From the NCBI GenBank assembly GCA_910576955.1, contig CAJTJB010000003.1, forward strand, positions 136,305 through 200,304: 64,000 nt of DNA, given 5' to 3'. The position numbers and the translations under genes were made by a program. The stretch's first letter is position 1, and every line of letters starts with the position of its first letter. Below, in pieces: positions 51,910-60,911 of this stretch. The stretch comes from an uncultured Alphaproteobacteria bacterium (lineage in GTDB: Bacteria; Pseudomonadota; Alphaproteobacteria; RF32; CAG-239). The notes under the pieces are model-generated. The model was not told the origin of the DNA, searched no databases, and saw only the letters and a list, made by a program, of their open reading frames with translations.

Positions 51910-52827
51910 ATGGCAAAACTGATGCCAGCAAAAGAAGCGGCACATTTCAAAACATATCTTGAAAACAACATTTTTCATCAAAAACTGGACTATTTCCAAC
52001 AATTCCGCGGCGGCAATTCGAGTTATTGCTTTCATCTTCAAGCCGGTGCGGAAAAGTATGTCGCCAAAATCCTGCTAGGAGCGTATATTACGGATGATGT
52101 CCATGTTTTTTTGGAAAAACAAATAGCACGCCATCCTGTTCTCCGCGGTATCAAAATGGATAAAATCTTCACCTATGGCACGCATACCGCCACGATTCAG
52201 AAAAATTACGGCAACGTCTTACCGCGCCGCAAATTTTCGCCGGAAATGCTGACGGAAATATTTGAAGAATATGCCCAAATTATGCATTCTTGTACCCCGT
52301 ATGTTTCCGGCTGCGCCCAGCCAGCGTCCATACCGTATCGGGAGTTGTCCGAGAAAGTCGCAGCCCAAAAAAATCTGCACTCCCGTTTTATAGCATATTT
52401 TCTGCAAAAAATATCGCCTGAAAGCCTGATATATCATCCTCAAAAGCTGCGCGTTATCCATGGCGATTTCAATAATAATCAAGTATTGCTGCAAGAGGGG
52501 AAGCTATCCGCTTTTATAGATTGGGACAGCGTGCGCACCGGTTATCCCGCCGAAGATTATTGGGAATTTGTTTACTTCAATTTGCGCCGGTTATATAATC
52601 CTTTCAGCTTAAAGTTTTGGTGTCATCAGCTTTTACACGCCATAAACACCGCCACTTCCACGCCTAAAGACGAATGGCTGTATGCTATAAACAGTAACCT
52701 GTTTACCCAGCTGAACCGCTTGCAGGAAAAGTTTAAGCTCAAATACATCTGGAAATTTCTCTGGCTTTACGCAATTTCAAAATGCGCCCTGAAATATCTG
52801 GAAGAAACCACCACGCCTGCAGAATAA
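51910..52827 (+). CDS. Aminoglycoside/choline phosphotransferase-like kinase
   Basis: A 305-residue protein with the APH/ChoK fold. The N-lobe has YCFHLQAGAEKYVAKILLG (lysine). The Brenner catalytic motif is RVIHGDFNNNQVLLQ (H-G-D...N) and the metal-binding Asp lies in LSAFIDWDSVRTGYPAEDYWEFV. Family members phosphorylate aminoglycosides, choline, homoserine, thiamine or sugar alcohols, so the substrate cannot be told. AAAAAGGG precedes the ATG. The upstream inverted repeat may control it. Confidence 0.75.
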   Translation: MAKLMPAKEAAHFKTYLENNIFHQKLDYFQQFRGGNSSYCFHLQAGAEKYVAKILLGAYITDDVHVFLEKQIARHPVLRGIKMDKIFTYGTHTATIQKNYGNVLPRRKFSPEMLTEIFEEYAQIMHSCTPYVSGCAQPASIPYRELSEKVAAQKNLHSRFIAYFLQKISPESLIYHPQKLRVIHGDFNNNQVLLQEGKLSAFIDWDSVRTGYPAEDYWEFVYFNLRRLYNPFSLKFWCHQLLHAINTATSTPKDEWLYAINSNLFTQLNRLQEKFKLKYIWKFLWLYAISKCALKYLEETTTPAE

Positions 52828-52849
52828 CCTTCACTTAAAGAAATATTCT

Positions 52850-53040
52850 CTTCATTTTTTAACTGTCATCCCTCGGGGCAAACCCCCGCCAAGGGCTCTC
52901 TCTCCGCAAACATCTCCCTCACCTCCAGCGTTCCTCTCCCTTGAGGGGAGAGGACAGGAGAGGGTGACAACAAACATTACCTTCCCTCCCCATTTTTATT
53001 CCAACAAGTTGGGCGCTGCCACTCAAGGGATCTCCAGCCT
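52850..53040. repeat. Palindromic repeat cluster
   Basis: CCTCGGGG-CAAA-CCCCCGCC, a GC-rich unit at about 52930-52976 (CTCTCCCTTGAGGGGAGAGG), and a GTTGGGCGCTGCCACTCAAG segment at about 53005-53035. No gene. Confidence 0.65.
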
Positions 53041-53103
53041 CCGGAACATCCCATACATTCACAAGACCGCTTGCCCTCACTTCGTTCATAAAATCAGCAC
53101 ACA

Positions 53104-53138
53104 AAAAAAGAGGCGCCACAAAGACACCTCTTTTCTTT
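53104..53138 (-). terminator. Terminator after tRNA-Met
   Basis: Minus strand AAAGAGG...CCTCTTTTTTTG. Confidence 0.75.
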
Positions 53139-53144
53139 CTGATG

Positions 53145-53221
53145 GTAGCTAAGGAGGGATTCGAACCCCCGACACAAGGATTATGATTCCTCTGCTCTAA
53201 CCAACTGAGCTACTCAGCCAT
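53145..53221 (-). tRNA. tRNA-Met (CAT), elongator
   Basis: 77 nt with encoded CCA. Acceptor GGCTGAG/CTTAGCT (two G-U pairs); anticodon loop ATCATAA (CAT); T-arm GGGGGTTCGAATCCCTC. The anticodon arm GAGGAATCATAATCCTT is that of elongator Met rather than tRNA-Ile2. Confidence 0.93.
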
Positions 53222-53238
53222 CGGGTACGGAAAGAGTA

Positions 53239-53267
53239 TTTACAGGCAAATTTTCAGAATGTCAATA
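53239..53267 (-). promoter_or_regulatory. Promoter of tRNA-Met
   Basis: Minus strand TTGACA (complement 53262-53267), 17-bp spacer, TAAATA (complement 53239-53244). Confidence 0.7.
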
Positions 53268-53368
53268 ACAAAAATTAAAAATTGTGCAAAAAAAATATTA
53301 ACCGTGGGATAAATCCGCAATTTCCTTGCGCCGCCGCACTTAAAATACTAAAAATTATGTTAGTTTGA

Positions 53369-53399
53369 GTCATTGCGAGGGCTCTGCCCGTGGCAATCC
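53369..53399 (+). repeat. REP unit
   Basis: TCATTGCGAGGGCTCTGCCC, GTGGCAATCC; inner arms GGGC/GCCC. Confidence 0.75.
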
Positions 53400-53444
53400 A
53401 TTCCCAAAGAGCCAAACAGGCGAACTATCCAACGGAGTATATAT

Positions 53445-56400
53445 ATGTCTGATAATCTGTTAAAATCAAAACGCTTTCTGCCGCTGCTGCTGACGCAGTT
53501 TTTCGGCGCGCTGAACGATAACCTTTTCAAAAACGCCCTTTTAACGATGGTTGCGTTTAAGTTCACCGACAAATCCGACATTCTCTCAAACATTATAGCC
53601 GGGCTGTTCATTCTTCCATTTTTCCTCTTATCCGCCACGGCCGGCGAGGTTGCCGATAAATATAACCGCGCCAAAATCGCCCGCGTTTTGAAAATCGCCG
53701 AACTTATATTAATGTGCGCCGTCGCATATGTCTTTTATACTGAAAACATCACGCTGTTGGTGATTCTCTTGGCACTGATGGGCACACAGTCCGCCTTTTT
53801 CGGTCCGATTAAATACGCGCTCCTGCCGCAATTGTTAGCCAAAGACGAGCTGATAAACGCCAACGCCTATGTTGAGGCATCCACCTACACGGCGATTCTC
53901 TTGGGGCTGATATTGGGAACGCTCCTGCCGATAAGCGCCGCTATTGCCGTGTTGATGGCGCTTGCTCTCTGCGGCGTGATTGCCTCGCGCAAGATTCCCG
54001 ACGCCCCCGCACCGCGCCCGAATGCCGACATTTCCAAAAACATCTTTAAGGCAATTGCAGATACGTTCCGCATCATCCGAAAAAATCCTGTCGTTTTCAA
54101 AAGTATCCTCGGCGCAACGTGGTTCTGGACGGTCGGCGCGTTGGTAGCGGTGCAGATATATCCGCTCGCCAGTCAGATTCTCAATGCCTCTGCCGGCGTG
54201 ATAACCTATTTTCTGATAATCTTTTCGCTGGGCGTGGCGTTCGGCTCGCTGGCGTGTGGCAAAATCTTAAAAGGGCTCATCCACGCCACATACATTCCCG
54301 TTTCCGCGCTTGGAATGGGCTTAAGCCTTTATGCTTTATATGCGCTATCCAAAAATTACCAAACGCCTGCCGAGCTCGTCACATTAAGCGCCTTTTTCAC
54401 CACGCCGTCGTCGGATAAAATCTCCGCCGCGCTGTTTCTGCTGGCGTTTTTCGGCGGAATGTACATTGTACCGCTTAATGCCTTAATGCAAACCAACGCC
54501 CCGAAAGCCTACACCGCCGCCGTGATTGCCGGCAATAATATCTTAAATGCTCTGGGAATGGCCGGCGCAGCTGTGCTTGCCGTCGTGCTGCTCTCGCTGG
54601 GCTTTACGATTCCCGAGCTGTTTCTCGCCGCCGCGATAATCAACCTGTTTGTTTTTGCCTATATTGTGGCGCTGCTGCCCGACGCTTTGTTGCGTTCGGT
54701 GTTTCAGGCTGTGCTGGGTGTGTTGTTCCGCGTGCGCTTAACTGGAATGGATAACATCAAAAAAGCCGGCTCAAACGCCATCATCATCGCTAACCATACC
54801 TCGCTTTTAGACGGCTTGTTAATTGCGGCGTTTATGCCCGAAAAAGTCACGTTTGCCATCAACACCGAGTGGGCAAAAACGTGGTATGTCAAATTGTTCG
54901 GCTTGGTCGTCCGCTTTCTCCCCGTAGACCCGACCTCTCCGTTTTCGATAAGGGAAATGATAGACGAGGTCAAAAAAGGTTCAAAGCTGATGATATTCCC
55001 CGAGGGGCGCATCACCACCACCGGCGGCTTAATGAAAGTTTACGAGGGGGCAGGGGTGATTGCCGAAAGGGCAAATGCCCGCATTTTGCCAATCCGTATT
55101 AACGGTGCGCAATACAGCAAATTATCGTATATGAACAACAAGTTCAAAACCCGTATGTTTCCCAAAATCACCATGTCCATCTTAAAACCGATGAAAATCC
55201 ATATTCCCGCCGAGATTAAAGGGCGTGACCGCCGCCATGTCACCTCGGTTAAGCTTTATGAGCTGATGGCAGATATGATTTACAAAACCTCGGATATTGA
55301 GGAAAACCTCTTCACATCGCTTATTGATGCCGCCAAAACCCACGGCTGGAATCATAAAATCGCCGAAGACATCACCCGCCGCCCGTTAAATTATAATGCG
55401 TTTATCAAAAAAGCATATGTTTTGGGCGCAGCATATGAACAGGCATTTGCAAAAGAAAAATATATCGGCTTAATGCTTCCGAATATGCTTGTAAACGTCA
55501 TCAGCTTTTTTGCGCTGCAAAGCGTCGATAAAGTTCCGGTGATGATAAACTTCTCGCAGGGCGTGGCGCAGGTAACATCGTCCTTAAAAACCGTCGGCGT
55601 CAAAACCGTTATTACCTCGCGCAAGTTTATCGAGCAGGGGCGGCTTGAGCGCCTGGAACAGGGAATAGCCGAGGCAGGCGTAAATCTGGTCTATCTCGAA
55701 GACTTTGCGCCTGAAATCTCGCTCAAAACCAAGCTCAAAGGGCTTGCCCGCCACTTAACGAACCGCCTGCCGCAAAACAAGGCGGATGATACCGCCGTTG
55801 TGCTGTTTACGTCGGGCTCGGAGGGAATGCCCAAAGCCGTGCTGCTCTCGCATAAAAACCTGCAGGCAAACCGCTATCAGGTCAGCACCGTAATTGCGTT
55901 TAACAGCGCCGATATTTTCTTTAATGCCTTGCCGCTGTTCCACTCGTTCGGGCTGTCGGTCGGCACGGTGTTGACACTGCTTTTCGGCGTGCGCACGTTC
56001 TTTTATCCCTCACCGCTGCATTACCGCATTGTCCCCGAGCTTGTGTATGACACCAACGCCACGATTATCTGCGGCACGGATACGTTCTTCTATGGTTATG
56101 GCAGAATGGGGCACCCGTATGATTTTTATAATGTCAAATACGCGGTTGTCGGCGGCGAGAAATTAAAAGACCAGACGTTTAATCTCTGGATGGAAAAATT
56201 CGGCGTCCGCCTCTTGGAGGGCTACGGCACCACCGAAACCGCGCCGGTATTGTGTATCAACACGCCGATGCACCGCAAAAAAGGCTCTGTCGGGCGCTTG
56301 CTCCCCGGCATAGCGTATAAAATCGAACCGGTTGCGGGCATAGAGGAGGGCGGCAAACTGCTCGTAGCGGGCGATAACATTATGCAGGGTTATATGAAAG

Positions 56401-56810
56401 CCGACAAGCCCGAAAAGTTGCAGCCGCTGCCGGATAAATGGTATGACACCGGCGATATTGTGAGTATCGACCAAGACGGTTTCGTCACCATTCACGGGCG
56501 CGCCAAACGCTTTGCGAAAATTGCCGGCGAGATGGTATCGCTGACGGCGGTTGAGGCAGCACTGGACAAGCTCTACAACGGCACGATGCAGGGAATAGTG
56601 ACATTGCCGGACGAGAAAAAGGGCGAACAGATGATATTCGTAACCGCCGCCGAAAACGCCTCGCTCGCAGAAATTAAAGCCTTTTTCAAACAAGAGGGCT
56701 TCAGCGAGCTCTGGATACCCAAAAAGGTCGTCTATATGAAAAAGCCACCGGTATTGGGAACAGGCAAATTCGACTACCAAACCGCCAAACAGCAGCTGGA
56801 ACAAGAATAA
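53445..56810 (+). CDS. aas: LplT-Aas fusion: lysophospholipid transporter / acyltransferase / acyl-ACP synthetase
   Basis: The start is the ATG at 53445 with CGGAG eight bases upstream; the longer frame runs through a REP unit. 1121 residues in three parts. Residues ~1-415 form an MFS flippase of the LplT type (FLPLLLTQFFGALNDNLFKNALL). Residues ~430-620 form a PlsC acyltransferase with N-H-T-S-L-L-D (near 449) and FPEGRITTTG. Residues ~640-1121 form an AMP-binding acyl-activating domain (VVLFTSGSEGMPKAVLLSHKN near 787, EGYGTTETAPV, WYDTGDIVSID). In E. coli LplT and Aas are separate proteins that flip lysophosphatidylethanolamine inward and re-acylate it; here one polypeptide does both. Monocistronic. 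Confidence 0.93.
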   Translation: MSDNLLKSKRFLPLLLTQFFGALNDNLFKNALLTMVAFKFTDKSDILSNIIAGLFILPFFLLSATAGEVADKYNRAKIARVLKIAELILMCAVAYVFYTENITLLVILLALMGTQSAFFGPIKYALLPQLLAKDELINANAYVEASTYTAILLGLILGTLLPISAAIAVLMALALCGVIASRKIPDAPAPRPNADISKNIFKAIADTFRIIRKNPVVFKSILGATWFWTVGALVAVQIYPLASQILNASAGVITYFLIIFSLGVAFGSLACGKILKGLIHATYIPVSALGMGLSLYALYALSKNYQTPAELVTLSAFFTTPSSDKISAALFLLAFFGGMYIVPLNALMQTNAPKAYTAAVIAGNNILNALGMAGAAVLAVVLLSLGFTIPELFLAAAIINLFVFAYIVALLPDALLRSVFQAVLGVLFRVRLTGMDNIKKAGSNAIIIANHTSLLDGLLIAAFMPEKVTFAINTEWAKTWYVKLFGLVVRFLPVDPTSPFSIREMIDEVKKGSKLMIFPEGRITTTGGLMKVYEGAGVIAERANARILPIRINGAQYSKLSYMNNKFKTRMFPKITMSILKPMKIHIPAEIKGRDRRHVTSVKLYELMADMIYKTSDIEENLFTSLIDAAKTHGWNHKIAEDITRRPLNYNAFIKKAYVLGAAYEQAFAKEKYIGLMLPNMLVNVISFFALQSVDKVPVMINFSQGVAQVTSSLKTVGVKTVITSRKFIEQGRLERLEQGIAEAGVNLVYLEDFAPEISLKTKLKGLARHLTNRLPQNKADDTAVVLFTSGSEGMPKAVLLSHKNLQANRYQVSTVIAFNSADIFFNALPLFHSFGLSVGTVLTLLFGVRTFFYPSPLHYRIVPELVYDTNATIICGTDTFFYGYGRMGHPYDFYNVKYAVVGGEKLKDQTFNLWMEKFGVRLLEGYGTTETAPVLCINTPMHRKKGSVGRLLPGIAYKIEPVAGIEEGGKLLVAGDNIMQGYMKADKPEKLQPLPDKWYDTGDIVSIDQDGFVTIHGRAKRFAKIAGEMVSLTAVEAALDKLYNGTMQGIVTLPDEKKGEQMIFVTAAENASLAEIKAFFKQEGFSELWIPKKVVYMKKPPVLGTGKFDYQTAKQQLEQE

Positions 56811-56842
56811 AAGCAACGTCTCTTTAACCATCATCCGCGGTT

Positions 56843-56985
56843 AAGCTCCTCCCCTTCCCTCGGAGGAAGGGGCAAGGGGGATGGGGACAACAACTCATCC
56901 ATATCCTATCCCTCTTTTTTACCCCAACAAGTTGGGCGTCATCCCTCGAATCGTTGCAGGTAGCGCTGCCACTCAAGGGGGCTTC
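56843..56985. repeat. GC-rich palindrome and GCT-loop hairpin
   Basis: CTCCCCTTCCCTCGGAGGAA, GGGGCAAGGGGGATGGGGAC at 56848-56890. CCCCAACAAGTTGGG and GTTGCAGGTAGCGCTGCCAC at about 56921-56972. Confidence 0.7.
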
Positions 56986-57027
56986 CGCAACAAGCGCCCC
57001 CTTACATTGCGAGGCAACAAAAACAAC

Positions 57028-57056
57028 TTGACAAAACTCAAAAATAAGTCTAGCAT
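57028..57056 (+). promoter_or_regulatory. Promoter of the 57086 gene
   Basis: TTGACA 57028-57033, 17-bp spacer, TAGCAT 57051-57056. Confidence 0.65.
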
Positions 57057-57085
57057 CCTCGGCAGAACCAAATTTTTTAGATATT

Positions 57086-57448
57086 ATGAGCAACAAAAAA
57101 GCAACAATTTTAGAGCATTGGCTCTATATGTGGTTTTCGCCCCAGTACCGCGCAGCAATGCTGCTTGAAAAAGGCGAAGAAATCTGGAAAGAACTCGGCA
57201 AAGATTTGCCCCGTCCCGTCGGCGTTTTGACAGACGATGAACCTCGCCTGCGCCAATTTGCAGACGTATATCGCCAAAAGCTGACCGAAAAAGAGCAGAT
57301 AGCGCTTGTCGCGTGGATGGAACATCAGCTCTGCGAGCTCGAACACAACTTCTCGGAGCACTTTTCCGCCGCCATTGAGGAACACGAGCGCAAGTGGAAG
57401 CAAATCTACCGCACCCACCTCGAGGCAATCTCCGGATTGCAAGGCTAA
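57086..57448 (+). CDS. Small hypothetical helical protein
   Basis: A 120-residue soluble, mostly helical protein (ILEHWLYMWFSPQYRAAMLLEKGEEIWKEL ... ALVAWMEHQLCELEHNF), with a histidine/glutamate-rich second half (EHNFSEHFSAAIEEHERKWKQ). The leader (AAATTTTTTAGATATTATG) lacks a Shine-Dalgarno site. An intrinsic terminator follows. No family recognised. Confidence 0.6.
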   Translation: MSNKKATILEHWLYMWFSPQYRAAMLLEKGEEIWKELGKDLPRPVGVLTDDEPRLRQFADVYRQKLTEKEQIALVAWMEHQLCELEHNFSEHFSAAIEEHERKWKQIYRTHLEAISGLQG

Positions 57449-57454
57449 TCTGTC

Positions 57455-57492
57455 ACAAAACGGCAGTTCCATATCGGAGCTGCTGTTTTGTT
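57455..57492 (+). terminator. Intrinsic terminator
   Basis: AAAACGGCAG...CTGCTGTTTTGTT. It resembles the terminator at 58448 in sequence, including TTCC/GGAG inner bases. Confidence 0.7.
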
Positions 57493-57540
57493 ATTCCGTA
57501 AGTTATGTAGCGGTATACACTCTCAACATACCGTAGCCTG

Positions 57541-57566
57541 ATCGTTGCAGCTGCCGCTGGCAGTTT
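57541..57566 (+). repeat. GCT-loop hairpin
   Basis: GTTGCAGCTGCCGCTGGCAG; CTGCC/GGCAG stem, identical to the copy near 7871. Confidence 0.65.
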
Positions 57567-57570
57567 ATTG

Positions 57571-57598
57571 TTGACATCTCCGCCGTATATGGTAAAAA
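57571..57598 (+). promoter_or_regulatory. Promoter of the sirtuin gene
   Basis: TTGACA 57571-57576, 16-bp spacer, TAAAAA 57593-57598. Confidence 0.5.
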
Positions 57599-57644
57599 AG
57601 AACGAAAATAATATTATTTATAAACCAATTATATTTAAATTTTT

Positions 57645-58448
57645 ATGGCACTTAATCAAAATAACTCGACACAAAAAGTCACGTCGTACCCGCCTGAAGT
57701 GTTCATTCCGCCCCAAACGGAGGCTCATCAATACAAAGAAAGGATACGCCCCGGCGCAAACATCGTGTTTTTAACCGGCGCGGGCATTTCTCAACCGTCC
57801 GGATTGGCAACTTTTCGCAGTCAAAACGGGCTGTGGAACAACCATCGGGTCGAAGATGTCGCCGACATCAAAGGCTTTCGCCGCAATCCGGATCTGGTGC
57901 GCGCTTTTTATAACGGTTTAAAAGCCGATTGTCAAAAAGCCGAACCGAACCCCGCCCATCTGGCAATTGCCGAATTGCAACGCAGCTTTCCTGCAATTAT
58001 CAGCGTTTTAACACAAAACATTGATACGCTGCACGAAAAAGCCGAAACGCGCAACGTCTGGCACATTCACGGAAGAGTTGACGAGGCACAATGCACCGGC
58101 TGCGGCTATGTTTTAAAAAGTTGGGAAGACATAACCGCCGAAAGCATTTGTCCCATATGCAGCAAAAAGGCAATGCTGCGCCCGAATATCGTCTTTTTCG
58201 GCGAGCCGGTAAAGCACACCAGCGTAATACACGATTTGCTTTCCGCAGCCGATGTCTTTATCGCAGTCGGCACATCGGGAACAGTTCCGCCCGCCGCGCG
58301 CTTTGTAAACATCGCCAAAACATTCGGCGCTTACACGCTGGAGCTGAATTTAGAACCGGTGTCAAATTCCCGCGAATTTGACGAACACATTTTCGGCGAT
58401 GTGGCAAAAACACTGCCGCAATTGGTGAAAACCTTGCTCAAACATTAA
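57645..58448 (+). CDS. cobB: Sir2-family NAD-dependent protein deacylase (CobB-like)
   Basis: A 267-residue sirtuin with a 36-residue N-terminal extension. Motifs in order: FLTGAGISQPSGLATFR (residues ~42-58), GLWNNHRVEDVADIKGF, LTQNIDTLHEKA, HIHGRVDEAQC with the catalytic His, four zinc cysteines (C-x-x-C ... C-x-x-C), FFGEPV, AVGTSGTVPPAA and LELNLEP. In E. coli CobB and SIRT5 a Y-x-x-R pair after the cofactor loop gives desuccinylase activity. Here it reads YNGL, so the arginine is missing and plain deacetylation is more likely. The leader has no ribosome site. Confidence 0.92.
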   Translation: MALNQNNSTQKVTSYPPEVFIPPQTEAHQYKERIRPGANIVFLTGAGISQPSGLATFRSQNGLWNNHRVEDVADIKGFRRNPDLVRAFYNGLKADCQKAEPNPAHLAIAELQRSFPAIISVLTQNIDTLHEKAETRNVWHIHGRVDEAQCTGCGYVLKSWEDITAESICPICSKKAMLRPNIVFFGEPVKHTSVIHDLLSAADVFIAVGTSGTVPPAARFVNIAKTFGAYTLELNLEPVSNSREFDEHIFGDVAKTLPQLVKTLLKH

Positions 58449-58488
58449 AAAACAGCAGTTCCTCATAGGGGGAGCTGCTGTTTTGTTT
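58448..58488. terminator. Bidirectional terminator between cobB and rnhA
   Basis: AAAACAGCAG...CTGCTGTTTT with T runs on both strands, between two convergent genes. Confidence 0.8.
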
Positions 58489-58502
58489 AAGAGGTTAGAG
58501 GC

Positions 58503-58946
58503 TTATTCTTTAAATTTATATGCTTCGCTGCGCGCCAGTTCGTCGCACCGTTCGTTCTCGGTGTGTCCGGCGTGCCCTTTAACCCATACCCAGCGGATTT
58601 CGTGCCGTTCGCGCGCCGCATCCAGCCGTTGCCACAGTTCCACGTTTTTAACCGGCTGTTTTTTGTTAGCCGTTTTCCAACCGCTTTTTTTCCACGCATA
58701 AATCCACTTTTCGATTCCGTCCATCACATAGCGGCTGTCGGTATAAAGCGTGATGTTGCAAGGTTCTTTCAGCTTTTCCAACGCTTCTATAACGGCAGTC
58801 AGCTCCATCCGGTTGTTGGTGGTCTGCGCTTCGCCGCCCGAAAGCTCTTTTTCCACGTCATTATAGCGCAAAATCGCCGCCCATCCGCCGGCACCCGGGT
58901 TTCCCAAACACGCCCCATCCGTAAAAATCTCAATCCGTTTCATCAT
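58503..58946 (-). CDS. rnhA: Ribonuclease HI
   Basis: A 147-residue enzyme that cuts the RNA of RNA-DNA hybrids. It begins MMKRIEIFTDGACLGNPGAGGWA (first catalytic Asp), then TNNRMELTAVIEAL (Glu), LYTDSRYVMDGI (Asp), the basic protrusion WIYAWKKSGWKTANKK and VKGHAGHTENERCDELA (His and last Asp). Complete and of normal length. Two tandem ATGs follow AAGGA; either could be used. Confidence 0.97.
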   Translation of the reverse strand: MMKRIEIFTDGACLGNPGAGGWAAILRYNDVEKELSGGEAQTTNNRMELTAVIEALEKLKEPCNITLYTDSRYVMDGIEKWIYAWKKSGWKTANKKQPVKNVELWQRLDAARERHEIRWVWVKGHAGHTENERCDELARSEAYKFKE

Positions 58947-58965
58947 CGTTCCTTTTTCTACTAAT

Positions 58966-59083
58966 TAGTCATTGCGAGGGCATTCTCTTCTTATAGTCAT
59001 TGCGAGGCAACTTGTTGCCGCGGCAATTCCTCTGCCTCTATAGTCATTGCGAGGCTTGTGCAACAAGCCGTGGCAATCTCAAT
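58966..59083 (+). repeat. REP cluster (one partial, two full units)
   Basis: A half unit lies at 58967-58980, a full unit at 58995-59028 (GGCAACTTGTTGCC core) and a full unit at 59042-59082 (GGCTTGTGCAACAAGCC core). Confidence 0.8.
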
Positions 59084-59103
59084 AGGCAAATACACCACTC
59101 TCA

Positions 59104-60168
59104 TTACTCTGTCTTCAGATACTGCGAGAAAAACTCATTCGCAAGCACCGCCAAATCCGCATTTTTCCTAACCGCCTGCGCCACAAACGAGCGCAAATCG
59201 TTTTTGGAAATATAAATCCGAAAGCTCTTCGGCGTTGCGCCGTCCGCCCCGATAACCCCGTCCATCAAAAAATCTTCGGTAATATCATCGGCAAAACGTA
59301 TCTCCGCCTTGGCACAAGAAAACAACGCCCGCGGCGGCACGCGCATCCCCAAAGGCGTGATGAGGTTAATCGAGTTGTGCGCCGAAGACAAATTTTCCAA
59401 CTGCCCGTCATACGCAAAGTTGACTTTCGTCTTCGCTCCGCCCGCGCAAAGCGTGTTGCACGAAAGATAAACCTCTTTCGCCACGGCATTTGAGTTGTTT
59501 TGCGCAAACAGCGAAAATTTAACCGTCACAAAATTTTCCTTTTTGCGGCTTTTCTTGGCAGGGGCAAAAATATCTTCATCGCCGTCTTTGCCCGCAGCAA
59601 CCGTCTTATCGCTGATAACCAGCTCCATATTCGGCTGCGGACGCTTGCCGAACATCCCCGCAATCACCGCATATGGGGCAGGGACGTTGTTTGACCCCGA
59701 GCGGATGTAAATCTGGCTGCCCTGCGTGGTCATCAGCGGCGCGATGTCCGACTTCGGAATATAGGTTGCCAAAAAGCCGTTGCCGTCTTTATCGCAGCTG
59801 ATAATATGGTTGCGCACTTTGTTGTGCGAGGGGATGGTGCAGCCGGAAATCGCATTTTCAAGCCAGCTCAAAAAGCGGTGTACGTTCTGCACTTTCACTT
59901 TGGCTTTTGCCACATCGCCGAGCTCCAAATCTTTAGCGCACTCCACGCCCCAGACGAGCACGCCGCCCTCCGAATTACCGAATGCGGAAATCGCCTTGCC
60001 GAGATTGCGACGGTCGCTCTGATGCAGCGCGCGCATAGACTTTCCGTCCGAGGCCGCCTGTTTAAAGTCCATAAACAGCTCTTCGGTCTGTCGGTTCATA
60101 ATAAACTCGTCAATAGCATCCTCGCCGAAATAAATCAGCTTTTCAAAAATATCTTCCGCACGTGACAT
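59104..60168 (-). CDS. AlbA_2 (Schlafen-like) putative DNA/RNA-binding protein
   Basis: A 354-residue soluble protein with AAGGAGG upstream. Residues ~25-165 are an AlbA_2 domain: ELFMDFKQAASDGKSMRAL, RNLGKAISAFGNSEGGVLVWGVE (the conserved F-x-N-x-x-G-G signature) and IYIRSGSNNVPAP. The C-terminal half is beta-rich (ENFVTVKFSLFAQNNSNAVAKEVYLS). Other AlbA_2 proteins act in defence, translation control or as regulators. No HTH or nuclease motif, and no defence neighbours are seen. Function open. Confidence 0.75.
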   Translation of the reverse strand: MSRAEDIFEKLIYFGEDAIDEFIMNRQTEELFMDFKQAASDGKSMRALHQSDRRNLGKAISAFGNSEGGVLVWGVECAKDLELGDVAKAKVKVQNVHRFLSWLENAISGCTIPSHNKVRNHIISCDKDGNGFLATYIPKSDIAPLMTTQGSQIYIRSGSNNVPAPYAVIAGMFGKRPQPNMELVISDKTVAAGKDGDEDIFAPAKKSRKKENFVTVKFSLFAQNNSNAVAKEVYLSCNTLCAGGAKTKVNFAYDGQLENLSSAHNSINLITPLGMRVPPRALFSCAKAEIRFADDITEDFLMDGVIGADGATPKSFRIYISKNDLRSFVAQAVRKNADLAVLANEFFSQYLKTE

Positions 60169-60231
60169 TGCCGTCCTCCTTAAAGTTTTCTCCAGTTTAT
60201 CCGCCGACTTCTTAACATCTCCCTAACAGAA

Positions 60232-60266
60232 AACAAAAAATGCAGGACTGATGCCTGCATTTCCTT
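60232..60266 (-). terminator. Terminator after lemA
   Basis: Minus strand AAATGCAGG-CATCAGT-CCTGCATTT then TTTG. Confidence 0.75.
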
Positions 60267-60284
60267 GCTTTTATCCGCCGGTTT

Positions 60285-60839
60285 TTACCCCAGATATTCG
60301 TTCACGTCCACAGCCTGCTTTTCGGCCTCGGCTGCCTCAAAAAACGGATAGTCGTCTTTAAGCCCCATCATTGCCGCAATCATTGAGGAGGGGAATATCT
60401 CCAGCGCATTCTTATATTCTTTAACCGCCGAGTTATAAAAACGTCGTGCTGCGGCAATATGCTCTTCGGTTTCGCCCATTGCCTGCTGTGCGGTCACCAT
60501 CGCCGCGTCAGATTTCAATTCCGGATAAGCCTCCGCTTGAATGCGGAAAGAGCGTAACGCATTGTTCAAATCTGCATCCGCTTTGAATTTATCGGCATAA
60601 TTTGCCGCCCCCATCGCCGCCTCGCGCAGTTTTGTAACTTCCGCAAACACGTTTTTTTCGTGTTCCATATATTTTTTTGCCGCCTTAAGCATATTCGGAA
60701 TAAGGTCATAGCGTTTTTTCAGCTGCACATCGATTCCCGCTGCCGCCTCTTTCACATTATTCTTTTTGCTGATAAGCGACGCGTAAATTGCATAAAGCCC
60801 CGCCAGCACAACCCCGATAATAATCAATGCCATAGTCAT
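60285..60839 (-). CDS. lemA: LemA family protein
   Basis: The start is the ATG giving MTMALIIIGVVLAGLYAIYASL, seven bases after AGGAG; the longer frame is upstream sequence. 184 residues: one N-terminal membrane helix and a helical domain with NNVKEAAAGIDVQLKKRYDLIPNML, the LemA signature (V..A...ID.QLKRR.DLIPNL). AYPELKSD and EEHIAAARRFYNSAVKEYNxAL-like NSAVKEYKNALEIFPSS follow. LemA proteins are small anchored proteins of unclear function, often beside peptidases. Here the next gene upstream encodes a large HExxH protein. Confidence 0.9.
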   Translation of the reverse strand: MTMALIIIGVVLAGLYAIYASLISKKNNVKEAAAGIDVQLKKRYDLIPNMLKAAKKYMEHEKNVFAEVTKLREAAMGAANYADKFKADADLNNALRSFRIQAEAYPELKSDAAMVTAQQAMGETEEHIAAARRFYNSAVKEYKNALEIFPSSMIAAMMGLKDDYPFFEAAEAEKQAVDVNEYLG

Positions 60840-60911
60840 TTTCTTTCTCCTAAAATAAATACTATCGGAATAATAACCGTCATATCTTAACATCCGGTAA
60901 AGAGGAGATTT

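Noticed and set aside
53040..53103. A third tRNA-trailing element after tRNA-Met
   Set aside because: The sequence past this terminator shares only short words with E1/E2 and has no antisense T-arm, so it is not counted.
57645..58448. Sir2-type antiphage defence NADase
   Set aside because: The protein has intact zinc ligands and all CobB deacylase motifs, stands alone, and has no defence partner such as an Argonaute or HerA.
59104..60168. Defence-island membership of the AlbA_2 gene
   Set aside because: Neighbours are rnhA and lemA; no nuclease, helicase or other defence gene is adjacent.
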